Source of the DNA: Dermatophilus congolensis
GTDB taxonomy: Bacteria > Actinomycetota > Actinomycetes > Actinomycetales > Dermatophilaceae
Assembly: GCF_900187045.1 (NCBI RefSeq)
Contig: NZ_LT906453.1
Location: 1,798,001 to 1,862,000 of the forward strand
DNA: 64,000 bases
Direction of reading: 5' to 3'
A program made the translations under genes and the position numbers. Numbering within the stretch: position 1 is the stretch's first letter; the number at the start of each line of letters is the position of its first letter. This document shows, piece after piece, positions 27,110-36,559 of this stretch. Below the pieces are notes generated by a model that was not told the origin of the DNA, made no database searches, and saw only the letters and a program-made list of their open reading frames with translations.

Positions 27110-29017
27110 GTGTCACTGCTGGAGCAGGTCAGCGGCCCGGAAGTGGTCCGCTCCATGACGACGCACGAACTTGACACGCTGGCGGGGGAGATTAGGTCTT
27201 TCCTCGTCGACTCGGTCTCACGCACCGGGGGGCATCTTGGCCCTAACTTGGGAGTCGTGGAGCTGACCCTAGCGATCCACCGTGTGTTCGAGTCCCCGAA
27301 AGACTCCATCGTTTTTGATACCGGACACATCAGCTACGTGCATAAGCTGCTTACCGGCCGTCAAGATTTCACGAATCTGCGTAAGCGCGGTGGGCTGTCG
27401 GGTTATCCCTCCCGTGCTGAATCTGTTCACGACATTGTGGAGAACTCTCACGCTTCTGGTTCACTGAGCTGGGCGAGTGGTATCGCGCGTGCCCGCAAGC
27501 TCGCGAAGGAAACTGGCCGCCACACCGTGGCTGTCATTGGTGATGGTGCCCTCACCGGTGGGATGGCATGGGAAGCCCTCAACGAAATCGCCGCGGATGA
27601 CTCTTTGCCCTTGGTCATTGTCGTTAATGACAACGAACGTTCCTATGCCCCTACCACCGGTGGTCTTGCCCAGCATTTGGCGATGTTGCGCACCGAACCT
27701 GGCTATGAAGAAATGCTCAGTTGGGGCCGGCGCACCCTGAACACCCACCCGGTTGGTCGCACCGTCTACGAGACTCTGCACGGGGTTAAAAAGGGCCTTA
27801 AAGACATCGTTGCTCCCCAGGTCATGTTCGAAGACCTTGGCCTTAAATATGTCGGACCTATCGATGGTCACGATGTCGAGGCTATTAGTCGTGCTTTGCG
27901 GCATGCTCGCGATTTCGGTGGCCCTGTTCTTGTGCATGCCATCACCGAAAAAGGGCACGGCTACGAACCAGCGCTGGCTGATACCGATGACGCTTTCCAT
28001 GCGGTGGGTGTGATTAACCCAGAGACAGGGTTACCGCTGGAAATTTCGGGGCGTAGCTGGACGGACAATTTCGCTGAAGAGCTCGTCAAGGTGGGGCAGG
28101 ATCGTAAGGATGTCGTAGCGATTACGGCGGCCATGCTTATCCCCGTGGGGTTGCGTGAGTTCGCTGCGGCGTACCCGGATCGGGTATTCGATGTGGGTAT
28201 TGCCGAGCAGCATGCGATAGCGAATGCTTCGGGTCTTGCTTTTGGTGGGATGCACCCGGTGGTCGCGATCTATTCGACTTTCTTGAATCGTGCTTTCGAT
28301 CAAGTGTTGATGGATGCGGCGTTGCATAAAGCCGGTATGACGATCGTTTTGGATCGCGCGGGCGCTACCGGCAGTGATGGTGCTTCGCATAACGGCATGT
28401 GGGATTTGTCTGCACTGTCGATTGTTCCGGGAATTCGGGTGGCGGCACCGCGCGATGGGGCAACTCTTCGTGCTGAGTTCCGGGAGTCAGTGGCTATCAG
28501 TGATGGCCCGAGCGCGATTCGTTTCCCCAAGGGCAGTGAGCCTGCTGAAGTGCCTGCCGTGGGGCGCTTGGGAGATATGGATGTGTTGTTTGCTTCGAGC
28601 GAGCAGCTCACCGCCCAGGACACTCCGGTGGATCTTGTCATTGTTTCTGTAGGGGCGATGGCTCCGGTAGCTATCGAAGCTGGCCGCCGCATGGCGCAAG
28701 AGGGTCTGTCGGTCATCGTGGTGGACCCGAGGTGGGTGCTTCCGGTCAGTCAAGACGTGGTGGCGTTGTGCTCGCGTTCCACGCGTGTGGCAGTGATTGA
28801 GGATGGCCTGGCCGCTACCGGAATCGGAGCCGCTGTGGCTTCTGCACTGCATGATGCGGATCTGGAAATCCCGGTGACTCGTTTTGGTCTTCCGAAGGAG
28901 TTCTTGGAGCATGCCAGCCGCGGTGAGGTTCTCACTGACGCTGGGTTGACGGTGGAGGCTGTGGTGGAGCGGTTGCACAAACGCTGCGCCGTTGTGTGCC
29001 CTGATCGCAGCGCTTAA
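27110..29017 (+). CDS. dxs: 1-deoxy-D-xylulose-5-phosphate synthase
   Basis: This is the first enzyme of the MEP isoprenoid pathway: pyruvate plus glyceraldehyde-3-phosphate to DXP, thiamine-diphosphate dependent. The frame is open from 27041, but the GTG at 27110 has GAGGGAGGA before it and gives MSLLEQV, the family start, for 635 residues. Visible motifs are [15 protein letters not shown], the TPP loop [15 protein letters not shown], and [12 protein letters not shown] in the pyrimidine-binding domain, followed by a C-terminal transketolase domain. By eye the codon style changes near 28050, from C-rich to G/T-rich third positions. Confidence 0.95.
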   Translation: MSLLEQVSGPEVVRSMTTHELDTLAGEIRSFLVDSVSRTGGHLGPNLGVVELTLAIHRVFESPKDSIVFDTGHISYVHKLLTGRQDFTNLRKRGGLSGYPSRAESVHDIVENSHASGSLSWASGIARARKLAKETGRHTVAVIGDGALTGGMAWEALNEIAADDSLPLVIVVNDNERSYAPTTGGLAQHLAMLRTEPGYEEMLSWGRRTLNTHPVGRTVYETLHGVKKGLKDIVAPQVMFEDLGLKYVGPIDGHDVEAISRALRHARDFGGPVLVHAITEKGHGYEPALADTDDAFHAVGVINPETGLPLEISGRSWTDNFAEELVKVGQDRKDVVAITAAMLIPVGLREFAAAYPDRVFDVGIAEQHAIANASGLAFGGMHPVVAIYSTFLNRAFDQVLMDAALHKAGMTIVLDRAGATGSDGASHNGMWDLSALSIVPGIRVAAPRDGATLRAEFRESVAISDGPSAIRFPKGSEPAEVPAVGRLGDMDVLFASSEQLTAQDTPVDLVIVSVGAMAPVAIEAGRRMAQEGLSVIVVDPRWVLPVSQDVVALCSRSTRVAVIEDGLAATGIGAAVASALHDADLEIPVTRFGLPKEFLEHASRGEVLTDAGLTVEAVVERLHKRCAVVCPDRSA

Positions 29018-29022
29018 TCGTA

Positions 29023-29090
29023 GGTAATAGCTCAGAGGGCTTTACCCCCGGCAAGGGGGTAAAGCCCTCTGAGCTATTACCTTGTTTTTT
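29023..29090. terminator. Very strong bidirectional terminator after dxs
   Basis: Arms 29023-29049 and 29055-29081 are perfectly complementary over 27 bp with a 5-base loop, and a T-rich tract (29082-29090) follows on the plus strand. It separates dxs from the convergent MurA-like gene. Confidence 0.93.
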
Positions 29091-29096
29091 CTGCGT

Positions 29097-30623
29097 TTAG
29101 ATATCGCGGAAAATTTCGATGTTGGCACCCAGGGAGTTCAACCGGTCGGCGAGGTCCTGGTAGCCGCGGTTGATGACGTACACGTTACGTAGGTAGGAGG
29201 TGCCCGGGGCAGCCAGCATGGCGATGAGGACAACGACTGCCGGTCGCAGTGCTGGGGGGCACACAACTTCTGCTGGGCGCCAGCGGGTGGGCCCTTGGAC
29301 GGCGACGCGGTGCGGGTCCAGGAGCTCTACCGAGGCGTTGAGGCGAGTGAGCTCAGTCAGGTAGATGGCGCGGTTCTCGTAGACCCAGTCGTGGATCATG
29401 GTGCGCCCTTCGGCAACTGCACCGATGAGAGCGAAGAACGGCAGGTTGTCGATGTTCAACCCGGGGAATGGCATCGGGTGAATCTTGTCGATCGGTGCTT
29501 TGAGCTCTCCGGGTTTAGTGGTCAGATCGACCAAGCGGGTGCGCCCGTTTGCCGAGGCGTACTCTTCAGTAAGCTCATATTTGAGCCCCATCTCCGAGAG
29601 CACCGCAAGTTCGATTTCCATGAACTCGATCGGAACACGCTTGATGGTGATTTCGGAGTCGGTGACCACCGCGGCGGCCAGCAAGCTCATCGCTTCGATG
29701 GGGTCTTCGGAGGGGAAGTATTCGACATCGACGTCGATGTGGCTCTTACCAGTCACTTTCAGTGTGGTTGTACCGATGCCTTCGATCTGCACCCCAAGCT
29801 TCTCCAGGTAGAAGCACAGGTCTTGCACCATGTAGTTCGGGCTGGCGTTGCGGATGATGGTGGTTGTTTCCCGCATGGCTGCCGCCATGAGGGCGTTTTC
29901 GGTCACGGTGTCACCGCGTTCAGTGAGCACGATTGAACCGGTGGGGGTGGCCGGAGTGACTGTGGCGCGGTAAAGGCCTGTGGTTGCTTCCACTTCGAGA
30001 CCGAAGGCACGTAGTGCCGTCATGTGGGGCTCGATCGTGCGGGCTCCCAGGTTGCAGCCACCTGCGTAAGGCAGGTCGAAGGAGTCGAGCTGGTTCATCA
30101 ATGGCCCGAAGAACATGATGATGGAGCGGGTGCGACGTGCCGCCTCAGCGTCCAGCCTGCTCAGGTCAAAGGTGGCTGGGGGAGTGATTTGCAGGTCATT
30201 GGAGTCTTCGAACCAGGTGCATTTAACGCCAATGGAGGTTAGGGCCTCGATGAGGCGGTTGACCTCTTCAATGCGAGCCATGCGGCGCAAGGTGGTGGTG
30301 CCTTTGTTGATCAAGGAGGCACACAGCAGCGCCACGGCTGCGTTTTTGCTGGTGTTGATATCGATGCTGCCGGACAGTTTGTGTCCGCCATCGATTTTGA
30401 GGTGCTGCGGTCCGGTGGTCCCCAAAGAGACGAACTCGGAGTTCAGGTTTTGCCCAAGCCTGGAAAGCATCTCGAGGCTGAGGTTTTGTTTTCCTTGCTC
30501 GATGCGGGCGACTGCGCTTTGGCTCGTATTGAGCAGTTCAGCGAGATCAGATTGTGTGAGTCCGCGTTCCTTGCGGGCTTCTCGCACGAGGTCACCGATG
30601 CGAGCGAGGTAATTCTCCGACAT
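29097..30623 (-). CDS. MurA-like enolpyruvyl transferase with N-terminal XRE helix-turn-helix
   Basis: Residues 1-65 are an XRE/Cro helix-turn-helix (GLTQSDLAELLNTSQSAVARIEQGK). From 72 on is an EPSP-synthase-fold protein of the UDP-GlcNAc 1-carboxyvinyltransferase family: LSGSIDIN then SKNAA (Lys93-Asn94), the loop AGGCNLGARTIEPH with the fosfomycin-target cysteine at 190, and YENRAIYLTEL near the C-terminus. Core catalytic residues therefore seem kept. MurA makes the first committed peptidoglycan precursor, and this may be a second, regulatory or DNA-binding MurA paralogue. The ATG at 30623 (MSENYLARIG) with AGGTG upstream is preferred over the longer frame from 30659. Confidence 0.88.
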   Translation of the reverse strand: MSENYLARIGDLVREARKERGLTQSDLAELLNTSQSAVARIEQGKQNLSLEMLSRLGQNLNSEFVSLGTTGPQHLKIDGGHKLSGSIDINTSKNAAVALLCASLINKGTTTLRRMARIEEVNRLIEALTSIGVKCTWFEDSNDLQITPPATFDLSRLDAEAARRTRSIIMFFGPLMNQLDSFDLPYAGGCNLGARTIEPHMTALRAFGLEVEATTGLYRATVTPATPTGSIVLTERGDTVTENALMAAAMRETTTIIRNASPNYMVQDLCFYLEKLGVQIEGIGTTTLKVTGKSHIDVDVEYFPSEDPIEAMSLLAAAVVTDSEITIKRVPIEFMEIELAVLSEMGLKYELTEEYASANGRTRLVDLTTKPGELKAPIDKIHPMPFPGLNIDNLPFFALIGAVAEGRTMIHDWVYENRAIYLTELTRLNASVELLDPHRVAVQGPTRWRPAEVVCPPALRPAVVVLIAMLAAPGTSYLRNVYVINRGYQDLADRLNSLGANIEIFRDI

Positions 30624-30635
30624 GACACCTACTAA

Positions 30636-30647
30636 CTCATATATGAG
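30636..30647 (-). promoter_or_regulatory. Palindrome upstream of the HTH-MurA gene, candidate self-operator
   Basis: CTCATATATGAG is a perfect 12-bp palindrome ending 13 bp before the start codon of the HTH-MurA gene. It contains a possible -10-like TATATG. Autoregulation by the fused XRE domain is an inference. Confidence 0.4.
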
Positions 30648-30821
30648 ATATTCAGTCAAGTGCGCTGTGCGCGAGGTGTGTTCCGATAAGTAGACAATGT
30701 GATCACAAGAAGGTCACAGCCAAGCAAGCTCCGAACAAGGCACAGGTACCCTGAGAGCTTTTGAACACCCGTCTCACTATTTCATGTGTTCGCGACGAGC
30801 CATAACGCAGTGGTAGCGCTT

Positions 30822-32207
30822 TCACTCCTCAGAGACGACCGGAGTCGTTGGCGCCTGTGCTATTAACGGGACAACTGCCTGAATCTGCCACGGACGAGCC
30901 CCCGCCTGCACTAGTCGATCTGTGACCTGTGCATCATTTTCAACGGCGTCTTCCATGTCCCAAATCACACGCCTGAGCAAAGACGGAGAAATGACATTCT
31001 CAGGTGGGACATTGTTTGCCTCAGCAAAACGGGCAATCCCATCCTTAGCGAAAGCCAAACGCTCAAACGCGGCCGGGCGGCGATCCTTCCACGCTTTCAT
31101 CGGCGGCGGGGCATCACTGCGCACATTCAAAACCGGCAATTCTGAATCTGCCAACGCCGACACCTCGTCCACAGCAGCACGCCACGCAGACAGGTACCGA
31201 CGGATCCCTTTATGGGCCCCAGCACGCCCTAGATCCTGGCGCTGAGTTGCGGCAACAGCAAGATCAACAAGCACCTGATCAGGTAAAATCCGCCCCGGCG
31301 CTAAGTCCTTTTCGGCAGCGATGCGATCACGGGCATGCCACAAAGCACGCAGAAAACCCGCTCCACGACGATTACGGATCTTCTGAAAACCATGTGTCCG
31401 ACGCCACGGATCAGTACGCGAAGGCGGCCCAGTGAAATGAGTTAACGCCTCGAACTCCTGCTCAGCCCACTCAAACTTGCCCGCTGCGCGTAGGTCCTTG
31501 ACAACTGCTTCCCGCAAATCAGCCAACAACTCGACATCAAGAGCGGCATACATCAACCAGTCCCGCGGCAGCGGCCGCGTAGACCAATCCACCGCAGAGT
31601 GCTCTTTAGCCAACCGCACACCCAAATAGTGCTCAATAACCGTACCCAACCCCACCCGCGGAAGCCCCAGCAAGCGACACCCCAACTCAGTGTCAAACAA
31701 ACGACTGGGGGACAAACCAATCTCGGTCAAGCAGGGAAGATCCTGCGTCGCAGCATGCAGAATCCACTCAACATCACGCGTAGCTTCTTGAATAGGCGAC
31801 AAATCAGCACACGCCACCGGATCAATGAGAACGATCCCCGCCCCCTGGCGTTTGAGCTGAATCAAGTACGCGCGCTGCCCATACCGATACCCCGAAGCAC
31901 GCTCAGCATCAACCGCAAGCGGGCCACTACCAGCCGCGATCTCTTCCGCCGCGCGAGCCAAAGCACGCCCATCAGTAATAACTTCCGGAATACCACCAGC
32001 AGGCGCCCGCAAAAGCGGCGCAGAAACTTCCTCAGAGGCTTCCTCGGAAACAACATCTGATTTCTTCGACCGTGCGGGAGCCGGCGAAGCCTGAAGAAAC
32101 ACCAAAGAAGTAGACCCGGCTGGAGGCGCACTGGCCTGCCCTTGCTCTCCTGGAGCGCTGAAGGGCTTTCCATCCGAGGGGTCGTTAACGTGCTGTGCTG
32201 CCATCAA
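30822..32207 (-). CDS. rnd: Ribonuclease D (DEDD exonuclease with HRDC)
   Basis: This is a 3'-5' exoribonuclease of RNA maturation and decay. After a disordered Ala/Pro/Ser-rich N-terminus (about 1-70), the DEDD residues appear as AVDAERAS, ATQDLPCL and YAALDVELL. An HRDC domain follows from about 230 and a second helical region closes the 461 residues, as in actinobacterial RNase D. The DUF3000 gene lies just upstream on the same strand, the usual actinobacterial arrangement. Confidence 0.92.
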   Translation of the reverse strand: MMAAQHVNDPSDGKPFSAPGEQGQASAPPAGSTSLVFLQASPAPARSKKSDVVSEEASEEVSAPLLRAPAGGIPEVITDGRALARAAEEIAAGSGPLAVDAERASGYRYGQRAYLIQLKRQGAGIVLIDPVACADLSPIQEATRDVEWILHAATQDLPCLTEIGLSPSRLFDTELGCRLLGLPRVGLGTVIEHYLGVRLAKEHSAVDWSTRPLPRDWLMYAALDVELLADLREAVVKDLRAAGKFEWAEQEFEALTHFTGPPSRTDPWRRTHGFQKIRNRRGAGFLRALWHARDRIAAEKDLAPGRILPDQVLVDLAVAATQRQDLGRAGAHKGIRRYLSAWRAAVDEVSALADSELPVLNVRSDAPPPMKAWKDRRPAAFERLAFAKDGIARFAEANNVPPENVISPSLLRRVIWDMEDAVENDAQVTDRLVQAGARPWQIQAVVPLIAQAPTTPVVSEE

Positions 32208-32262
32208 TCTATGAGCTTACGCGCCACGGTGGGTCACGAACCTTCAGCGGAGCACTGTGATG

Positions 32263-32795
32263 TCATTTCGCGCCGGCGGTAACCCCCATATACGCCAACA
32301 AATCACCGAAAGCACGGAACTGCCCCGCCACATGCCGATTCACCGGCGACCAACTCGCCCGCACTTCCACCGCGTTGGATGCACGCTCACCTTCCAACGC
32401 ACCAAAACCACGCGAGGATGTACGCGTCACCGTCCCGCCCAAACGCTGATAATCCACCCCCTCAGCAGTTAACGAATCCGTCAACCACGACCACGTCGCC
32501 TCAGCAAGCAGCTGATCCTCAGCTACCTCCGGCTCCACATCTGCCTGCGCGAAAATCACCACCCGCCACACTCCTCATGACCAACAGGGTCATGCAGCAA
32601 AACAAAACGCCCCGTCGCCGTAGCATCCCTACCCCGAGCAGGCCACACATGCACCGCATACGCAACCGCATACGGAGCAATCCGCTTCGGCGCAGGCAGC
32701 GGCTCAATCTCCACATGCCGACGGAACCGGACGCTCTCCAACTCTCCAACTGCCTGAACAAACACAACAGGAGGGCCGACGGTGCCGTAATTCAC
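32263..32795 (-). pseudogene. DUF3000 family gene split by a frameshift
   Basis: Two overlapping minus-strand frames make one DUF3000 protein. The first (32795-32556) gives FRRHVEIEPLPAPKRIAPYA and ATGRFVLLHDPVGHEE, then runs to a stop. The second (32571-32263) continues the family at WRVVIFAQADVEPE, then WSWLTDSLTAEGVDY and an AGQFRAFGDLLAYMGV end. They differ by one missing base (or two extra) near 32560-32570. No slippery heptamer is evident, so a true frameshift mutation or a sequencing error is likelier than programmed shifting. DUF3000 function is unknown, and it is commonly linked to rnd and hemE in actinobacteria. Confidence 0.82.
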
Positions 32796-32891
32796 CCTAT
32801 GAACATAACGATGTGGGTCGATCTTATGTCGGCCCCCTCCTTATGACACGCCGATCGGTTGCGTCCCACCCGTTCATGTCAGGATCAGACT

Positions 32892-33995
32892 GTGACAATT
32901 TCGCCGAGACCCGCGTCCGCCCTGGAGTCCTACCACCCCGACTATCTGGACTCGGTAATCGAGCGCGCACCCCTGCTGGTCCGCGCCGCACTCCGGCACC
33001 CCGGCCCACGACCACCCGTGTGGTTCATGCGCCAAGCCGGCCGATCCCTACCTGAATACCGCCGTGTACGCGGCGAAGGGTCCATGCTGCGTGCCTGCCG
33101 CAACCCCGAAATGGTCGCCGAAATCACCATGCAACCCGTCCGCCGCCACGGCGTCGACGCAGCCATCTTCTTCAGTGACATCGTCGTGCCTGTATCCGCC
33201 GTAGGCGTCGACATCGACATCGTCCCAGGCACCGGTCCCGTCGTCACCGAGCCCTTCGCCAAATGGAGTGACCTAGACCGCCTCGAACCACTCACCCGCG
33301 AACACATCCCCGACATCGACGAAGCAGTCCGACTCACCATCAGCCAACTAGGCACAACCCCCCTCATTGGATTCGCTGGCGCCCCCTTCACCCTCGCCTC
33401 CTATCTGATCGAAGGAGGCCCCAGCAAAACTCACGCACGCACCAAAGCGCTCATGCACGGCGACCCAGACCTCTGGCACCAACTTGCCGCCCGCCTAGCC
33501 CAAATCTCAGCAGCTTTCCTCGAAGTCCAAATCACCGCAGGCGCACAAATGGTCCAACTCTTCGACTCCTGGGCCGGAGCGCTGTGCCGCGCCGACTATG
33601 AACGCTTCGTCCAACCGCACTCAGCAGCTGTCCTGGAGCACGTACACGAACTCGGCGTCCCCGCCATCCACTTTGGAGTCGGCACCGCAGAACTACTCGG
33701 CTCCATGGCCAACGCAGGAGCAGACGTCGTCGGAGTAGATTTCCGCACCAACCTGGCCGAAGCCAGCACCCGCCTGGGTAACCGGTACGCCGTACAAGGC
33801 AACCTTGACCCCGCCCTACTCAGCGCTCCATGGCCAGTCATCGAAAACGAAGTACGCCGCATCATCACCGAAGGACGTAGCACCCCCGGACACATCTTCA
33901 ACCTCGGACACGGCGTCCCCGCCGACACCGACCCCGATGTCCTCACCCGCATCGTCGCCCTCATCAAGAGCTGCACCGACACCCCCAGCTCCTAA
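32892..33995 (+). CDS. hemE: Uroporphyrinogen decarboxylase
   Basis: The enzyme converts uroporphyrinogen III to coproporphyrinogen III in haem synthesis. The signature PVWFMRQAGRSLPEYR is near the start and includes the substrate-binding Arg residues. FFSDIVVP holds the catalytic Asp, GFAGAPFTLASYLIEGG is typical, and FNLGHGVPADTDP closes the protein. The GTG at 32892 with AGGA upstream is favoured; the frame is open from 32859. It is followed after a hairpin by hemQ; the hemY gene often found between the two is absent here. Confidence 0.95.
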   Translation: MTISPRPASALESYHPDYLDSVIERAPLLVRAALRHPGPRPPVWFMRQAGRSLPEYRRVRGEGSMLRACRNPEMVAEITMQPVRRHGVDAAIFFSDIVVPVSAVGVDIDIVPGTGPVVTEPFAKWSDLDRLEPLTREHIPDIDEAVRLTISQLGTTPLIGFAGAPFTLASYLIEGGPSKTHARTKALMHGDPDLWHQLAARLAQISAAFLEVQITAGAQMVQLFDSWAGALCRADYERFVQPHSAAVLEHVHELGVPAIHFGVGTAELLGSMANAGADVVGVDFRTNLAEASTRLGNRYAVQGNLDPALLSAPWPVIENEVRRIITEGRSTPGHIFNLGHGVPADTDPDVLTRIVALIKSCTDTPSS

Positions 33996-34006
33996 CCTCA
34001 ACGAAC

Positions 34007-34031
34007 GGCCGGGGCCCACCATGCCCCGGCC
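34007..34031 (+). terminator. GC hairpin between hemE and hemQ
   Basis: GGCCGGGGC (34007-34015) and GCCCCGGCC (34023-34031) form a 9-bp stem with a 7-base loop and no T-run. It may partly terminate or stabilise the hemE message. Confidence 0.55.
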
Positions 34032-34085
34032 GCCACACCGGGCGGCACTACCCCCACCACGCACCCGTTCGATAGGTTCACAGCT

Positions 34086-34799
34086 ATGAGTGGTAACCAA
34101 CGCGCCGCCCGCATCCGCGAACTCAACGACACCATCCGCTACGCCATGTGGTCTGTCTTCGCCGTAGCTTCACCCCTGCCCCGCGAGGACGACGTCCGCG
34201 CGGAAATGGCCCAAGAAGTCGAAACCGTCCTGACTGGCCTGGCCGAAACCGCAGGCCTGGTCGTACGAGGCACCTACGACATCTCCGGAATGCGCGCAGA
34301 CGCCGACATCATGTTCTGGTGGCACGCACCCACCATCGAAACCGCCCAAGCCGCCTACAAAGCCATCCGCCGCACCCGCTTGGGCTCCCACCTAGAACCA
34401 GTTTGGTCCGCCGCAGCACTGCACCGCCCCGCCGAATTCAACAAGAGCCACATCCCCGCATTCCTCTACGACGACCACGCACGCGACTACGTTTGCGTCT
34501 ACCCCTTCGTCCGCTCCTACGACTGGTACGTCCTCGACGACGAAGAACGACGCGACATGCTCCGCGAACACGGCCAAATGGCACGCGACTACCCTGACGT
34601 GCGCGCCAACACCATCGCCTCATTCGCCCTCAACGACTACGAATGGATCCTCGCCTTCGAAGCCGACGAACTCCACCGCATCGTCGACCTCATGCGTGAA
34701 CTACGCGCCAGCCGCGCCCGCATGCACGTCCGTGAAGAAATCCCCTTCTTCACCGGCCCCCGCAAAGACATCGCCACACTCATCAATGAACTTCCCTAA
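34086..34799 (+). CDS. hemQ: Coproheme decarboxylase (chlorite dismutase family)
   Basis: This is the final enzyme of the coproporphyrin-dependent haem pathway of Gram-positive bacteria, converting coprohaem to haem b. The 237-residue length fits. Visible family marks are [20 protein letters not shown], the active-site [12 protein letters not shown] tract with its Tyr and Arg, and [13 protein letters not shown], whose His precedes the haem-ligand region. [13 protein letters not shown] follows. Pairing with hemE supports the role. Confidence 0.94.
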   Translation: MSGNQRAARIRELNDTIRYAMWSVFAVASPLPREDDVRAEMAQEVETVLTGLAETAGLVVRGTYDISGMRADADIMFWWHAPTIETAQAAYKAIRRTRLGSHLEPVWSAAALHRPAEFNKSHIPAFLYDDHARDYVCVYPFVRSYDWYVLDDEERRDMLREHGQMARDYPDVRANTIASFALNDYEWILAFEADELHRIVDLMRELRASRARMHVREEIPFFTGPRKDIATLINELP

Positions 34800-34814
34800 C
34801 CACCGAGGGAACCA

Positions 34815-34853
34815 TGTTGGGGGGCGAAGTCTTGTTGACTTCGCCCCCCAACA
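34815..34853. terminator. Terminator between convergent hemQ and msrB
   Basis: Arms 34815-34830 and 34838-34853 form a 16-bp stem with a 7-base loop, placed between two convergent genes. Confidence 0.85.
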
Positions 34854-34877
34854 CATCAGTTACCGACGAACACCAGA

Positions 34878-35309
34878 TCAGTCCCCCGACTTCTGTGCCG
34901 GCTCCAACGTCAAACTGATGGAATTAATGCAATAACGCAAATCCGTTGGGGTTCCATATCCTTCGCCCTCAAAAACATGCCCCATGTGCGAGCCACACTG
35001 AGCACAACGCACCTCAACCCGTCGCATCCCCAGCGAATAATCCTCGACATACTCCACACGGTCCTCAGCCAACGGCGCATAAAACGACGGCCAACCGCAA
35101 TGACTCGCGAACTTGGTTGAACTACGAAACAGCTCAAAACCACAACCACGACACCGATAAACACCCTCAACAGTGGTGTCCGTGTACTCACCAACAAACG
35201 GTCTTTCTGTACCAGCCTGCCGCAACACCTGATACTCAGCCGCAGAAAGCACCTCCCGCCATTGAGCGTCGGTGCGGGTCACAGGATAAGAAGACTCAGA
35301 CGCCGCCAT
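34878..35309 (-). CDS. msrB: Peptide methionine-R-sulfoxide reductase
   Basis: The enzyme reduces methionine-R-sulfoxide in oxidised proteins. Both zinc CxxC pairs are present (CRGC and CAQC), the substrate tract is HCGWPSFY, and the catalytic Cys lies in RYCINSISL. The ATG at 35309 (MAASESSYPV) is favoured; the frame is open to 35336. Product is 143 residues. Confidence 0.94.
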   Translation of the reverse strand: MAASESSYPVTRTDAQWREVLSAAEYQVLRQAGTERPFVGEYTDTTVEGVYRCRGCGFELFRSSTKFASHCGWPSFYAPLAEDRVEYVEDYSLGMRRVEVRCAQCGSHMGHVFEGEGYGTPTDLRYCINSISLTLEPAQKSGD

Positions 35310-35590
35310 ACACACACCAACACACAAACCCCCCACAACGTTCCCGCACCCAACGCGCCCTCACACCAAATCACTGAAAACCCTTGTCCGACACTGCCGT
35401 CCCAGACGCCCCCCTAGACGCCCCCCTAGACGCAACCCGACCAAGCAGTGACCTGCACCAACGCCCTACCGACAGCAACGGCCACCGCAATGCACACATA
35501 CACATGCCACACCTGACCCCAAGCAGGTTTTACCTACTGGTGACCCCACCCTTTTGTGGGGGACGCCCACCCCGGCCAAGGAGACCTGCC

Positions 35591-36412
35591 ATGCCCAAAA
35601 CCGCCACCATCGTCAGTAAAGCCCTCGCTGCCGCCGCCCTATCTACCGCTGCTTTCCTGCTGACTCCCACCACAGCAACCTTCGCAGCCGAAGAACTCCC
35701 CACAAACGTCGAAATTTCCGCCGCAACAGACACATTCGTCACCTGGACCAGCGCAACCAGCCCTCGCGACTGCTCCTCAAAACACTTCGCCGACCTCACC
35801 CAAACCCCACAATGCGGCCGCGGCATGGCCTTCACCTACCCACAGCAACTCGCTGAACAGCAACCCCGCACCGCAGGAGAACTACGCGCCTACCTCAAAA
35901 CCCTGCAACTCAGCCTGGCCCCCGGACAGCAAATAACAGTGCAATTCGACCGATACATCGGATCCCAAGACGAAGTCGCAGCCGTCATCGCAGACAAACG
36001 ACTCACCGCAGGCGAAGACGCCCGCATCGCAAAAGAATGGCACGTAGTTGTCCTCACCGGCGCAGAAAAACTCGACCACTGGGTAACGTGGATCGCTCCC
36101 TACCGCCCCACTGACTGCTCCGCAGAAGACTTCGCCCAATACGCCACCGGCCCCCTGTGCGGAAACAGCCTCGCCCACGCCTACCCACAGCCCCTCGCCC
36201 CCGAACAACCCAAATCCCCCAAAGAACTGCCCGCCTACCTCGAAAAGATCAAAGAACACCTTGCTCCCGGACAGAAAGTCACAGTCCAAATGGACCACTA
36301 CTCCGGCGATGCCCAAGCAGCACGCAAAATCCTCGCCGACGGTGTCCTACGCATCGGCGAAAACAGCTCCTTCATCGACACCTGGCGCGTAGTCGTCCTC
36401 CAAGGCGAGTAA
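35591..36412 (+). CDS. Secreted protein of two tandem homologous domains, function unknown
   Basis: The ATG at 35591 follows AAGGAG and gives a clear signal peptide (KTATIVSKALAAAALSTAAF, cleavage near TFAAEE). The mature part holds two repeats of about 100 residues, each with WTS or WIA, a DCS start, a CG pair, a YPQ segment, an LRAYL or LPAYL helix, LAPGQ then VTVQ or ITVQF, and an end of WHVVVL or WRVVVL. Each repeat has two Cys, suggesting one disulfide apiece. I do not recognise the family. The frame is open from 35384, but upstream codons look non-coding. Confidence 0.8.
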   Translation: MPKTATIVSKALAAAALSTAAFLLTPTTATFAAEELPTNVEISAATDTFVTWTSATSPRDCSSKHFADLTQTPQCGRGMAFTYPQQLAEQQPRTAGELRAYLKTLQLSLAPGQQITVQFDRYIGSQDEVAAVIADKRLTAGEDARIAKEWHVVVLTGAEKLDHWVTWIAPYRPTDCSAEDFAQYATGPLCGNSLAHAYPQPLAPEQPKSPKELPAYLEKIKEHLAPGQKVTVQMDHYSGDAQAARKILADGVLRIGENSSFIDTWRVVVLQGE

Positions 36413-36559
36413 ATCCCCACAACACCCCCAATAAACCCTCCACAGGGCCCCAAGGATCTGTTTCCACTCCCTCATCAGAAACCACTCGTTCACCCAACAT
36501 TCGCCGGTGAAAACGGTTCGGGGGTGGAATCACCCAAGGGGCCCTGACACGATGGCGGA

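Noticed and set aside
32556..32571. Programmed ribosomal frameshift in the DUF3000 gene
   Set aside because: No slippery heptamer or downstream structure is visible at the junction; mutation or sequencing error is simpler.
36444..36546. Inverted repeat AGGGCCCC/GGGGCCCT spanning the gap before the alpha/beta hydrolase
   Set aside because: The arms are short and about 90 bp apart, so a meaningful structure is doubtful.
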